Positions 27,873-36,800 of a DNA stretch of 64,000 nt are shown here, piece after piece. The stretch's first letter is position 1, and each line of letters begins with the position of its first letter. Made by a program: the position numbers and the translations under genes. Source of the stretch: Lewinella sp. 4G2 (GTDB taxonomy: Bacteria; Bacteroidota; Bacteroidia; Chitinophagales; Saprospiraceae); NCBI RefSeq assembly GCF_001625015.1, contig NZ_LVWJ02000014.1, forward strand, positions 992,001 to 1,056,000. The letters run 5' to 3'. The notes below the pieces were generated by a model. It saw nothing but the letters and a program-made list of their open reading frames with translations. It was not told where the DNA came from and ran no database searches.

Positions 27873-30848
27873 CTATTGAGCGCGCACCACCCCACTCAAC
27901 GCAAACCGCCCCGACGCATAAGTAGTCCGCACCCAGTACTGCGCCGCCGGCAGCGTGGCTAATGAGAGGCGTACGGCAGTTTGCCCATTAGCAGCCCGGT
28001 CCAACAAACGACGACCATCGGTGGCGAAGACTTCTACGCGGTTGATGCGGTGGTTCTCCGGAGCCTGTACGGTAAGGAGATCGGTGGTGCTGGCGGGGTT
28101 GGGATAGATGACCGGTGGCGCCCCACCCAGCTCAATTTCTGAATTAATACTAACGCTTAGCCCCATCGGTAAACGCCAAACTTCAAAAAAGCCATCGTCG
28201 GCCGCGTGGGCCATGAAGTAGAGGTCTTCGCCGTCCGCACTTAGATTGTAGGCTTTGCCACCCGTTCCGATTTGTGGCAGGTTCGCTAAAAGCTGGGGTT
28301 CTTCGGTTCCAACGATGCGGTACAAATTGGTCCCGTCCGGCCAGTCGCCGGTGTACACAAACTGATCGCCGAGACTGGCGTAGGCCGGTATGGTAGTATT
28401 GGAGAGGACCAGACCGCCCAGCGGTACGCTCACCGGTTCCAAATCAGCATTATCCGTTGTGCGCAGCGTATAAAGTGAAAGGGCGCCCGCCCGCTCCCCG
28501 ACCACGATGAGTTGCCCGTCGGTAGATTCCAGATCCTCTACCCGGTCGATCAGCGTAGCGGGTAGTTCTGCTACGAAAGTGAGCTGAGAGGTTCCGGGGT
28601 CAACCAGGTAAATGGAACCCACTTCATCATCTTCGGCACTTCCCACTACGTACAAATCATTACCCACGGTCTCGGAGCCCCTAAGTTGGTCGATGAATAA
28701 GTTATTCCGTAAGGGCGCGAAAGATTGGCGCTCGCCGGATGCCCGGTCGTACACTTCCATATCCTGCTGCGGCGTAACGAAGTAGTATTCCGTGGGCGTG
28801 GTACCAATCAGCCGCAGGCCATCCGTTTGCCCGTTCGACAATACCGTTTTGGTACCATCGGGCGCGATGACGGTGTAGGTAATCGTACCGTTCTCATCAC
28901 GTGAGGTTAGTTCAAACCGACCTTCCGGAGTGGGTAACTGGGAGCAACTTGGTACACAACCATGGCGGAAAGCCCTGAAAACTCCATTCTCAACGGTCAG
29001 GACCCAAGAACCGCCGTACCCCAATTGATCATCGAAATCACTGACAAAATACCGTCCTTCCGAAAGTTCGTACTGAGTGGCGAATCTGCCGGGCTCCAGG
29101 GTGATGGTCTGCCCCTCTTCGTTGACGACTTGCTGGAGAATTTTCAACTCGCCCGGATTCGCATCGTCTATATAAATAATGTCGTTGGTACCTCTATTGA
29201 CCAAATAGGTATCTCCGATAGGGCCCAACACTGAAAAGAAGTCGCCCGCGAACCCCTCGGGTGATATCAGCCCCGTGTTGCCACCGGATGTCTTGGCTGC
29301 GGTGAATAGCCGCCCCAAAAAGCTGCCGGCGAGGAAGTCGCTATCATCGTTGTTATCAGCAAGGATGGGAAGGTACAATTGGGGGTCAATCTGCGCTCCC
29401 TGCAAATTGATCGATGCTATATCACCTGTAGCTGCCGGATCCCAACGGCCTATCTCACTGGTTCCAGCCTTGAGGTAATATACAACGCCATCCACCACGG
29501 CGTAGCTGTTACGAAAGAGTTGCAGGCGGCGCGTACTAATGGGCAGGGCTTCGGACGTGACGGCCGTACCAGCCCGCAAATCGATCTTGGTGAAAGTGGC
29601 ACCGGGAAGCCCTTGCCGCTCGTTGTTCGAGGCCAACCAAAAGGCATCCTCGTTTACGAATAAATCGTAGTTGTTGGTTAACGGACCCGTTACGCTAGCG
29701 ACTTCCGTGGTGATGCCATTCGCGTAGGCGTAAACAGTTACCACCCCGGTTTCGTCCATCGCCGCGTAGACAATCGTATCGTTCCTCACTACGGGAATCG
29801 TGGGAATAAACTCCGTGTAATCTCCCGAATGAATATTCTCTAGGGTCGCTCCACTAATGCGAGCGATGCGGCCACTATTTGCGGAAGGATCACGTACGTC
29901 GAACCCTCGGCGAGTAGCACTAACGTAAAGTTCTTCACTATCTCGGAAAAAACTTACGTAATCGAGGAATATATCGTCAGAGAGATTCACAGCTAGCGGG
30001 ATGGGCGTTCTCTGTAGGTTGCTTTCCAAGATGCGGTACGCTTGGATCGGTTGGGGAAAACCTTCGCCTCCTATAATGTAAGCCGCGCCATCGTGGTAGA
30101 CTAGGCGGCGCTGGTCATCTTCCAGTTCCTTGTACGAGAAATTATTCTCAAAAGGTATTTGCGTGGTTCCTCCGAGAATCTCCCGGTACGTATTCGTAGC
30201 AAAGGAATAATAACCGACCCTACTTCTATCGAAAGCTGATTTGAAGCTGACAAATAAGCCAGCCTCTCCCGTAGCAATCTCCGCCGACGGTAAAAATGCT
30301 CCGCCGCGATAGGTTACGTCAACCTCAGTCAGCCTGCTAGGAGCCGCACCATTCGTGTCCGTACTGACTCGCACCAAGCGCATTAACTGTAAGTGCTCGT
30401 TGTAGGTAACGACCGCGACGTCGCCCTCAAGCTCGTCAATCGCCAGGAGTTTGTAGCCCGTCTCCGTTTCGAAAAGGGACCGGAAGCCACCATTTTCCGC
30501 GATCAAAAGTTCTCCTTCCGATAACTTATTGAGCAACGCAAAGCGCCGCCCACCGCGCTCGAGGATTCTGCTGTTGTTCAGATCAAAACCGGAACGGAGA
30601 AAAGAGAACCGATCGAGCGGCTCCGTGAGGTTTCCGCGAGAGCCCGTGGCGGGGTCAATTTCCTGGTAGTAAGCACCGCCGGCGCCCGGAACCAGGGCCG
30701 TGCCGATTAGCCGGCCGTCCATTTCGTGGAGTTGTTGAATGACGGTGCTGCCGTTCCAACCCTGGTCCAAATTGGAAAGGATATCCTGACCGGTAAGCCA
30801 GCCAGTTTGGATGACGACAAGCATTAATATTGGTAATAGTTTGTTCAT
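27873..30848 (-). CDS. Large secreted protein with T9SS C-terminal sorting domain
   Basis: 991 aa with a signal peptide (LLPILMLVVIQTGWLTGQ). The body is beta-rich with repeated strand-turn patterns (for example GDVAVVTYNEHLQLMRLV, NDLYVVGSAEDDEVGSIYLV, GEDLYFMAHAADDGFFEVWRL), resembling propeller or ELWxxDG-type repeats, with no catalytic motif I can name. The last 80 or so residues form a type A T9SS sorting domain (PVIYPNPASTTDLLTVQAP, RVEVFATDGRRLL, YWVRTTYASGRF), so it should be exported through type IX secretion to the cell surface or medium. It is followed by a strong terminator. Confidence 0.83.
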   Translation of the reverse strand: MNKLLPILMLVVIQTGWLTGQDILSNLDQGWNGSTVIQQLHEMDGRLIGTALVPGAGGAYYQEIDPATGSRGNLTEPLDRFSFLRSGFDLNNSRILERGGRRFALLNKLSEGELLIAENGGFRSLFETETGYKLLAIDELEGDVAVVTYNEHLQLMRLVRVSTDTNGAAPSRLTEVDVTYRGGAFLPSAEIATGEAGLFVSFKSAFDRSRVGYYSFATNTYREILGGTTQIPFENNFSYKELEDDQRRLVYHDGAAYIIGGEGFPQPIQAYRILESNLQRTPIPLAVNLSDDIFLDYVSFFRDSEELYVSATRRGFDVRDPSANSGRIARISGATLENIHSGDYTEFIPTIPVVRNDTIVYAAMDETGVVTVYAYANGITTEVASVTGPLTNNYDLFVNEDAFWLASNNERQGLPGATFTKIDLRAGTAVTSEALPISTRRLQLFRNSYAVVDGVVYYLKAGTSEIGRWDPAATGDIASINLQGAQIDPQLYLPILADNNDDSDFLAGSFLGRLFTAAKTSGGNTGLISPEGFAGDFFSVLGPIGDTYLVNRGTNDIIYIDDANPGELKILQQVVNEEGQTITLEPGRFATQYELSEGRYFVSDFDDQLGYGGSWVLTVENGVFRAFRHGCVPSCSQLPTPEGRFELTSRDENGTITYTVIAPDGTKTVLSNGQTDGLRLIGTTPTEYYFVTPQQDMEVYDRASGERQSFAPLRNNLFIDQLRGSETVGNDLYVVGSAEDDEVGSIYLVDPGTSQLTFVAELPATLIDRVEDLESTDGQLIVVGERAGALSLYTLRTTDNADLEPVSVPLGGLVLSNTTIPAYASLGDQFVYTGDWPDGTNLYRIVGTEEPQLLANLPQIGTGGKAYNLSADGEDLYFMAHAADDGFFEVWRLPMGLSVSINSEIELGGAPPVIYPNPASTTDLLTVQAPENHRINRVEVFATDGRRLLDRAANGQTAVRLSLATLPAAQYWVRTTYASGRFALSGVVRAQ

Positions 30849-30943
30849 GATTAGATGTATTGAGCTATTGCCGTACGGACCCAGCGGCGCCGCACGGAGA
30901 AAACGATTAATTATTAGGTGATTAAATGAATGAAGTGGAGCAG

Positions 30944-31672
30944 TTACCCACCTTCCTCTTCCTCTCCCTCCCGCATTCGACGCAACTCTTCCAAATCACG
31001 CTCCCGCCGCAGTTTGCGGAGTTCCCGCTTTTCCTTTCTGGTGGCGTAGTTCTTCTGTTTCCCCAGCAGGTAGAGTTGCACCCCAACGTTGGCGTTGCCC
31101 ATCGCGTCCAGTTCAGTCACGTCGTCACCCGGGAGCATGGCGTACGCCTGGGCACCGGCGTAAATGCTTACCCCTTCCAATAATTTGACGTCGAACCGGA
31201 GCCGCAAATTCGCCCCGTGCAGGGTTTCAGTGAAGAGTTCCGTCCGTTCGCTGGCTCCGGTTCGGGTGTCTTCCCGGGTAAAACGGGAGTAGCCAAGGCC
31301 AAACTCGAAAAAACCGCTCAGGGGCATCCACCCTACGGTGATGGCCGAAAATTGGCGGTCTTCATTCGGCTTGCCCGTGATACTGAAATAATAGGGTGAT
31401 TGGGTATACTCACCGTAAATGGACATCCGTCGCGTAAAGCGGTAGTTCAGGCCCAGCGTGAGCGGGAGTACCTCCTCGGCCAGTTCGTACGATTCGGCAT
31501 CCAGAATGCCGTCCGGGTCACTCAGCGTAGCCACTTGTTGGACCGCGTAGCCGGCGTCGATGGCCAACCGCCGCCGTTGCGTCTGGGCGTCCGCCTCAAC
31601 TGAGCCAGCCAATACGAACGCCAGACACAGGGCGGTAAAGGTGAGATTACGAAGGGAGATAGAAATAAACAT
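30944..31672 (-). CDS. Outer-membrane beta-barrel protein with charged C-terminal tail
   Basis: 242 aa with a signal peptide ending VEADAQ. Alternating strands with glycine and aromatic residues (GLNYRFTRRMSIYGEYTQ, GFFEFGLGYSRFTRED, ANVGVQLYLLG) indicate a small outer-membrane beta-barrel. The last 40 or so residues are unusual: a highly charged Lys/Arg/Glu helix (RKEKRELRKLRRERDLEELRRM) ending in EEEEGG, probably periplasmic and coiled-coil-like. A specific function is not recognisable. It is co-oriented with the T9SS protein 95 nt downstream, so they may be co-transcribed. Confidence 0.75.
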   Translation of the reverse strand: MFISISLRNLTFTALCLAFVLAGSVEADAQTQRRRLAIDAGYAVQQVATLSDPDGILDAESYELAEEVLPLTLGLNYRFTRRMSIYGEYTQSPYYFSITGKPNEDRQFSAITVGWMPLSGFFEFGLGYSRFTREDTRTGASERTELFTETLHGANLRLRFDVKLLEGVSIYAGAQAYAMLPGDDVTELDAMGNANVGVQLYLLGKQKNYATRKEKRELRKLRRERDLEELRRMREGEEEEGG

Positions 31673-31697
31673 AATGACAGTGTGTGTTCCGTTACGG

Positions 31698-31728
31698 CAA
31701 AGTTGGCCGTAGACTACCGCGCCGGCAA
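31698..31728 (-). promoter_or_regulatory. Candidate Bacteroidota-type promoter for the beta-barrel gene
   Basis: On the minus strand, TTG (31728-31726), 20 nt spacer, then CAACTTTG (31705-31698), one mismatch from TAnnTTTG. It lies about 25 nt upstream of the ATG. Confidence 0.4.
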
Positions 31729-31869
31729 TACGTTGAGTAGCGTATTCCCGCCCTTCCGTCCCCCTGACTCCTCGTTCCTTATCACTTAATCAGGCTATTA
31801 AATCGGTAATAGAATTAAATAACTTGAGCGGAGCGTTCCCTATCTTTCCCGTACAAACCCCACCCTACC

Positions 31870-32619
31870 ATGCGCGCCGTAGCCATCGACGACGACCCCC
31901 GTATGCACCGCGTCCTCAGCCGCATGCTTGCCCTCATCAACGCTGAGGTGGAGATCGTCGCTACCGCCACCAGCGTAGCTGCGGGGGTGGAAGCCGTCAA
32001 CACCCACGAACCAGATTTATTATTTCTCGATATCGAATTGCCCGATGGTACCGGTTTCGATTTGCTGGAACAAATCAATGCCGGCCGCTACCTTATCGTA
32101 TTCATTTCCGGCCACCACCACTACGGGCGCCTGGCCCTCAAATTTGAGGCGCTTGACTATCTGGATAAACCACTGAATTCCGAGGATTTACGCGATGCCC
32201 TACGTAAGGCCCAGCGCCGTTTTGCCCAACGTTCCGCCGCCGACAGGCTCGAAGACCTGGCCGTTGCCCTCCGCAATTTTCGCGGGAGCCAGCTCCCTTC
32301 CCGGCTGACGATCTCGAATAGCGATGGCATCTTTTTCGTCCCCGTCGAAGACATTATTCGGCTCAGCACCGCCGATGGTTTAGTGACCGTCCACTGCGCT
32401 GACGGCCGCAAATTGCACAAGACGGCGCGCCTGAAAAGTTACGAGCGGCAGTTTGCGGATTACCCCCACTTCACCCTCGTGCATAAGTCTCACCTCGTCA
32501 ACCTACGTCGCGTCCGGGCGCTCGTCACGGGTCCCCACCTGATTATGGAAAATGGCGACGAAGTCATCCTTTCGGCCCAGAAAGCGAAAGAAGTCCGCGC
32601 CTTGCTCGACGGTCTCTAA
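31870..32619 (+). CDS. LytTR-family response regulator
   Basis: 249-aa transcription regulator. The receiver domain has the acidic pocket (AIDDDP, residues 5-10), phospho-acceptor Asp54 (LFLDIELPDG), the conserved Ser (FISGHH) and Lys (DYLDKP). A LytTR DNA-binding domain follows (about 145-249: FFVPVEDIIRLSTADGLVTV, KSHLVNLRRVRAL). Such regulators pair with LytS-type kinases; the only one in the window is at 22790-25861, not adjacent, so the pairing is inference. A TATCTTTC element (31841-31848), close to the -7 consensus, precedes it. Confidence 0.95.
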   Translation: MRAVAIDDDPRMHRVLSRMLALINAEVEIVATATSVAAGVEAVNTHEPDLLFLDIELPDGTGFDLLEQINAGRYLIVFISGHHHYGRLALKFEALDYLDKPLNSEDLRDALRKAQRRFAQRSAADRLEDLAVALRNFRGSQLPSRLTISNSDGIFFVPVEDIIRLSTADGLVTVHCADGRKLHKTARLKSYERQFADYPHFTLVHKSHLVNLRRVRALVTGPHLIMENGDEVILSAQKAKEVRALLDGL

Positions 32620-32831
32620 TCCGCTTAGATGTCACCAAATCACCCCTAGCCGTCACGAAACCGGCCCCCGGTGAGATACGCCCGGTAGCGTAGGCCACTG
32701 CGCCTAGTTTTACCAGCGTAATTCATTCAAAACCAGGCTGGTAGTGGCGCGGCCACGGCGTAGCGGGTGCTTGCGGTAGCGCGGCCCGGGCGGCGGTGGT
32801 ATGCCCTTTGCTGGCTGCAATTCCCCGTGGC

Positions 32832-33140
32832 ATGTTTACCAACACCTCCCCCCAATTTGCTTGTTTCTGGAACCAGGACGTCAGCCCCATGGCGCTCGCC
32901 CGCCTGCGCCGCCAAACTGATTTTGCGGCCCGGAACCGCGACCGTTTCAACCGGCTATCCCCCCGAGAACGGGAGATACTCACCCTCATCGCCCGGGGCG
33001 CCACCAACGATGAGATCGCCCGCCAACTCTTCCGTTCCGTTCACACCGTCCGCACCCACCGCAACAATATCTGGCGCCAATTGGAGATCACGACCCTCAT
33101 CGAAGCCCTCTGGTGGGCCCAGTGTTTTGATCTGGTCTGA
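32832..33140 (+). CDS. Small LuxR-type helix-turn-helix regulator
   Basis: 102 aa from ATG 32832 (GTG 32796 is in frame). The C-terminal half is a GerE/LuxR HTH: LSPREREILTLIARGATNDEIARQLFRSVHTVRTHRNNIWRQL. The N-terminal 40 residues contain no receiver or ligand-binding domain, so it is a stand-alone DNA-binding protein of the kind often found in Bacteroidota. It follows the LytTR regulator by about 210 nt on the same strand and may be co-regulated. Targets are unknown. Confidence 0.82.
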   Translation: MFTNTSPQFACFWNQDVSPMALARLRRQTDFAARNRDRFNRLSPREREILTLIARGATNDEIARQLFRSVHTVRTHRNNIWRQLEITTLIEALWWAQCFDLV

Positions 33141-33197
33141 GCGCTCCGGCACCGGCAGATCTTGTATTCAACCCTTCGCCGTTTACCCATTTACTCC

Positions 33198-33273
33198 GCA
33201 CCCGCGGCAGCGCCCGAATTGTACTCAAATTAGGAACAATAAAAATTGAAGTCCACGGCGCTGCCGCAGGTGC
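33198..33273. repeat. Inverted pair of REP-like motifs (REPIN-like)
   Basis: GCACCCGCGGCAGCGCC (33198-33214) and GGCGCTGCCGCAGGTGC (33257-33273) face each other across 42 nt and can form a 17-bp stem with one mismatch. This inverted-pair layout is the one used by REPIN elements in other bacteria. Confidence 0.6.
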
Positions 33274-33535
33274 TATAAAATAGGCAAGAAAACCGGGGGG
33301 ACAACCAATCAGCTGAATACTCCAACTAAACGAAAAGCCCAGCAGCCAGGCGGGACGGACGGGGGTTAAACGGGCAAATTCCGTTTAAGGCGGGTCTTAG
33401 CGACCAAAGATGTGGGGCAGATCGGTCTCGGATGCATCAAATCGAGGTTTCACGCGTAATTTGGGGAAACTCGATCAGCTCAGCGAAGGCACGTTTAAAG
33501 CACGTATGACATTTTGTTTCTCGCCCTTCAACACC

Positions 33536-33552
33536 GCACCTGCGCCAGCGCC
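33536..33552 (-). repeat. REP-like motif, variant
   Basis: GCACCTGCGCCAGCGCC, one base from consensus, about 280 bp upstream of the SdrD-B-like gene. Confidence 0.55.
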
Positions 33553-33635
33553 CGAAAGCAAAAATTTAGGGTTGGAATAGACCGGCAGAACCCCATCCCC
33601 ATAACAATGGGGTTACAGAAATTGGTTGCGCATTA

Positions 33636-33643
33636 TACCTTTG
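33636..33643 (+). promoter_or_regulatory. Promoter -7 element of the SdrD-B-like gene
   Basis: TACCTTTG, an exact TAnnTTTG match, about 175 nt upstream of the ATG. No TTG at the ideal 19-22 nt distance; the nearest are 7 and 11 nt away. If used, the mRNA has a long 5' UTR. Confidence 0.4.
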
Positions 33644-33819
33644 TGCCAACACTTAGTACACTGTCCGGACTGAACCCACCCTTTTTGTATTCCGTCCCCA
33701 GCCCTTTTTGGCCCGCCGGCTTAATAACCTTAACGCAGGCGTGCCCGGATGACTTTGCTACCACCACTTGAACAACAATACCTCAACATAAACTACTAAC
33801 CCTCAACCAAATCCCATCT

Positions 33820-36800
33820 ATGTTACGAAGCTTTACCCTCCGGGTGATGGCACTGGCCCTGTGCGCCCTGCCGCTGGCTACGGCCACCGCCTCCACCACT
33901 AATACCGATGGCACCATCGAAGTCTACGTCTGGGACGACTGGAACGCCGACGGCAAGCAGAACGGCTCCGAGCCCGGCCTGAGTGACGTCACCGTTAGGT
34001 TGCTCCGCAAGGACGGCCGGCCTTTCCCCGACGCCCCCACCCAAATCACCGGCACCACGAACGCCAGCGGTATTGCTACCCTGACGGCCCCCGCCGGAGA
34101 TTACAAACTGCAAATCGACGTACCGGCTGACCACGCCGTCACCAAACGGATGGCGAGCGGCATCAGTGCCGCCCAGAACAGCGACATCGGCGATAACGGC
34201 ATCACTAATTTCTTCACCCTCGCCGCTGGCCAGACCTACACTGACTACGACGCCGGCCTCTGGTCCCCCGGCCAGGTCATCACCGAAGTGTGGGACGACC
34301 GCAACGGCGACGGCAAGAACAATGGTTCCGAGCCGGGCATCGCCGGGGTTCCGGTCAAGCTCCTCCGCAGCGATGGCCGCCCCTTCCTGAAGCCCGACGG
34401 CACGGAAGTAACCGGCGTCACGAACGCCGCTGGCGAAGCCACGCTCGATTACGTACCCGCCAACATCAACGTGGGCCTCTTTTACGAGCTGCCGGCCGAC
34501 CACAAATTCACCACCCGCAATTCTTCTTCCACCAACGATACCCAGGATAGCGACGCCGGCGATAATGGCCGCACCGGTAACATCCGTGCCGACCGGGGCA
34601 ACCAGACTTTCACCAACGTTGACGCCGGAATGTGGGCGCCCGGCACCGTAGAAACCTACGTGTGGGACGACCGCAACGGCGACGGGAAAGCTAACGGCTC
34701 CGAGCCCGGCCTGAGTGGCGTGGACGTACAACTCATCCGCCAGGACGGCCAAGCCTTCCTGAAACCAGACGGCAGCCCCGTGACGGCTACGACCGGCATA
34801 GACGGTATTGCTACCCTCGACTACCTGCCCGCCGACCGGGCCGTGGCCCTGCGCTACACCCTGCCTGCCGACCATAAATTTACCGGTAAGCAGTCCAACT
34901 CCACCAACGACACCCAGGATAGCGACCCCGGTAACGATGGCCGCACCCGCTACTTCCGCGCCACCCGTGGTAGCGAGAAGATCACCAACTTCGACGCCGG
35001 AATGTGGGCGCCCGGCACGGCCGAGGTAGAGGTCTGGTTCGACGCCAACGGCGACGGCAAAAAGAACGGTTCCGAAACCGAAGGCATCTACGGCGTACGC
35101 GTCAACCTCCTCGAGAAGGACGGCCGCCCAGTACTGAAGGGCAACCGCCCCGTGACCGCCCTGGCGGCCTGTGGAACGAATACGGCCACGCTGGATTACG
35201 TCCCCGCCGACCGTGAACTCCGCGTGGAGGTGATTCCCTTCGCCGGCGGCGTCTTCAGCCCCGCCCGTGCTTTCAATGATACCCAGGATAGCGACATCGA
35301 GCGCAACAACCGCACCCGCCCGTTCCGCGCCGACCGGGGCAGCCAGGTAACGACCAACCTCGACGCTGGCTTCACCACCATCGGTACCGTGCCGAATGAC
35401 GCTTCCGTCGTCGTCCGCGCCTGGAACGATACGAACGGTAACGGTATTCAGAATGGCAACGAGCAAGACGCCAACATCGAAGGCGTGAAGGTCAATCTAC
35501 TGGATGCAACGAGCCGCGAGGTATGCGCCTGCGTCAGCACCGGAGCGGATGGCCTGGCTACCGTGCCGGCCATTTCCGAATACGGCCGATTTCTGCTGGA
35601 AGCAGAGCGCCCCGCCGACCATAAAATCACCCACTTCCGCCGGGGAAATGACCGCGAAAACAGTGACTTCTACACCAATGGATTTGCCCCCATCTTCCGC
35701 CTTACGCCGGGTGAAGTACGGGATAACCTGGACGTGGGCTTCTGGGCCCCGGGCAGTGTAGTTGCCCGCGTCTGGAACGATGCTAACGGTAACGGTATCC
35801 AGAATGGCTTTGAGGGAGACTCCAACCTCGTGGACGTCCCCGTGACCGTCCTGGAACTGGATAAAACCGAATTGATCAACCCCAACACCGGCGCTACCGT
35901 GACCGGTATGACGGGGGCTGACGGCACCGTTACCCTTCCCTACGTGCCGGCTGACCGCCAGTTCCGCCTTCGCTTCGATCTCCCGGCCGACCACAAGTTC
36001 ACCCCCACCCGCCGTGGTGGCAACGGCGCTCAGGATAGCGATGCTTACACTAACGGGATCACCCCCACTTACCGCGCCGACCGGGGTAGCCAGTTGTTCA
36101 CCGACATCGACGCCGGCCTCTGGGCCCCCGGCAGCGTCGTCGCCCGCGTGTGGGATGACCTTAACGGTAACGGTATCCAGAATGGTAACGAGGCGGACGC
36201 CAACCTTTCCGACGTGACGGTGACCGTCATGGAAAGCAACGGCCAGCCGCTGATTAACCCGAACACGAGTACCCCGGTTACCGGCCAGACCGGCACCGAC
36301 GGTACCGTTACCCTGAACTACACGCCGGCCGACCGGGCCTTCCGCCTGAAGTTTGACCTGCCCGCCGACCACCGTTGGACGCCCGCTAACCGAGGCCGCG
36401 ACGATAACCAGGATAACGACGCGTACTCCGCAGGTCTCACGAATAGCTACCGCGCGACTCAGGGAAGCCAGCGATTCACTCAGATTGACGCCGGCGTATG
36501 GGCTCCCGGCAGCGTCGTCGCTCGCGTTTGGGACGACCTGAACGGTAATGGCATCCAGAACGGTAACGAGGCGGACGCCAACGTTGCCGGCGTGACCGTC
36601 ACCGTTATGGAAACCAGCGGCCAGCCGCTCATCAACCCAACCACTAATGCCACCGTAACCGGCCAGACCGGTACCGATGGTACCGTCACCCTCGATTATA
36701 CGCCGGCCGACCGTGGCTTCCGCCTCAAGTTCGACCTGCCCGTTGACCACCGCTGGACGCGCTCTAACCAGGGCCGCGACGATAACCAGGATAACGATGC

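Larger units (their letters stand above)
33141..33819. other. Intergenic region with REP-like copies and a promoter
   Basis: About 680 bp without a credible gene. It holds an inverted pair of REP-like motifs (33198-33273), a third copy at 33536 and a promoter-like element at 33636. An open frame of 85 codons starting at 33514 overlaps the REP motif and promoter and is not supported. Confidence 0.5.

Noticed and set aside
33514-33771. 85-codon open frame before the SdrD-B-like gene
   Set aside because: It overlaps a REP-like motif and a promoter element and has no coding character.
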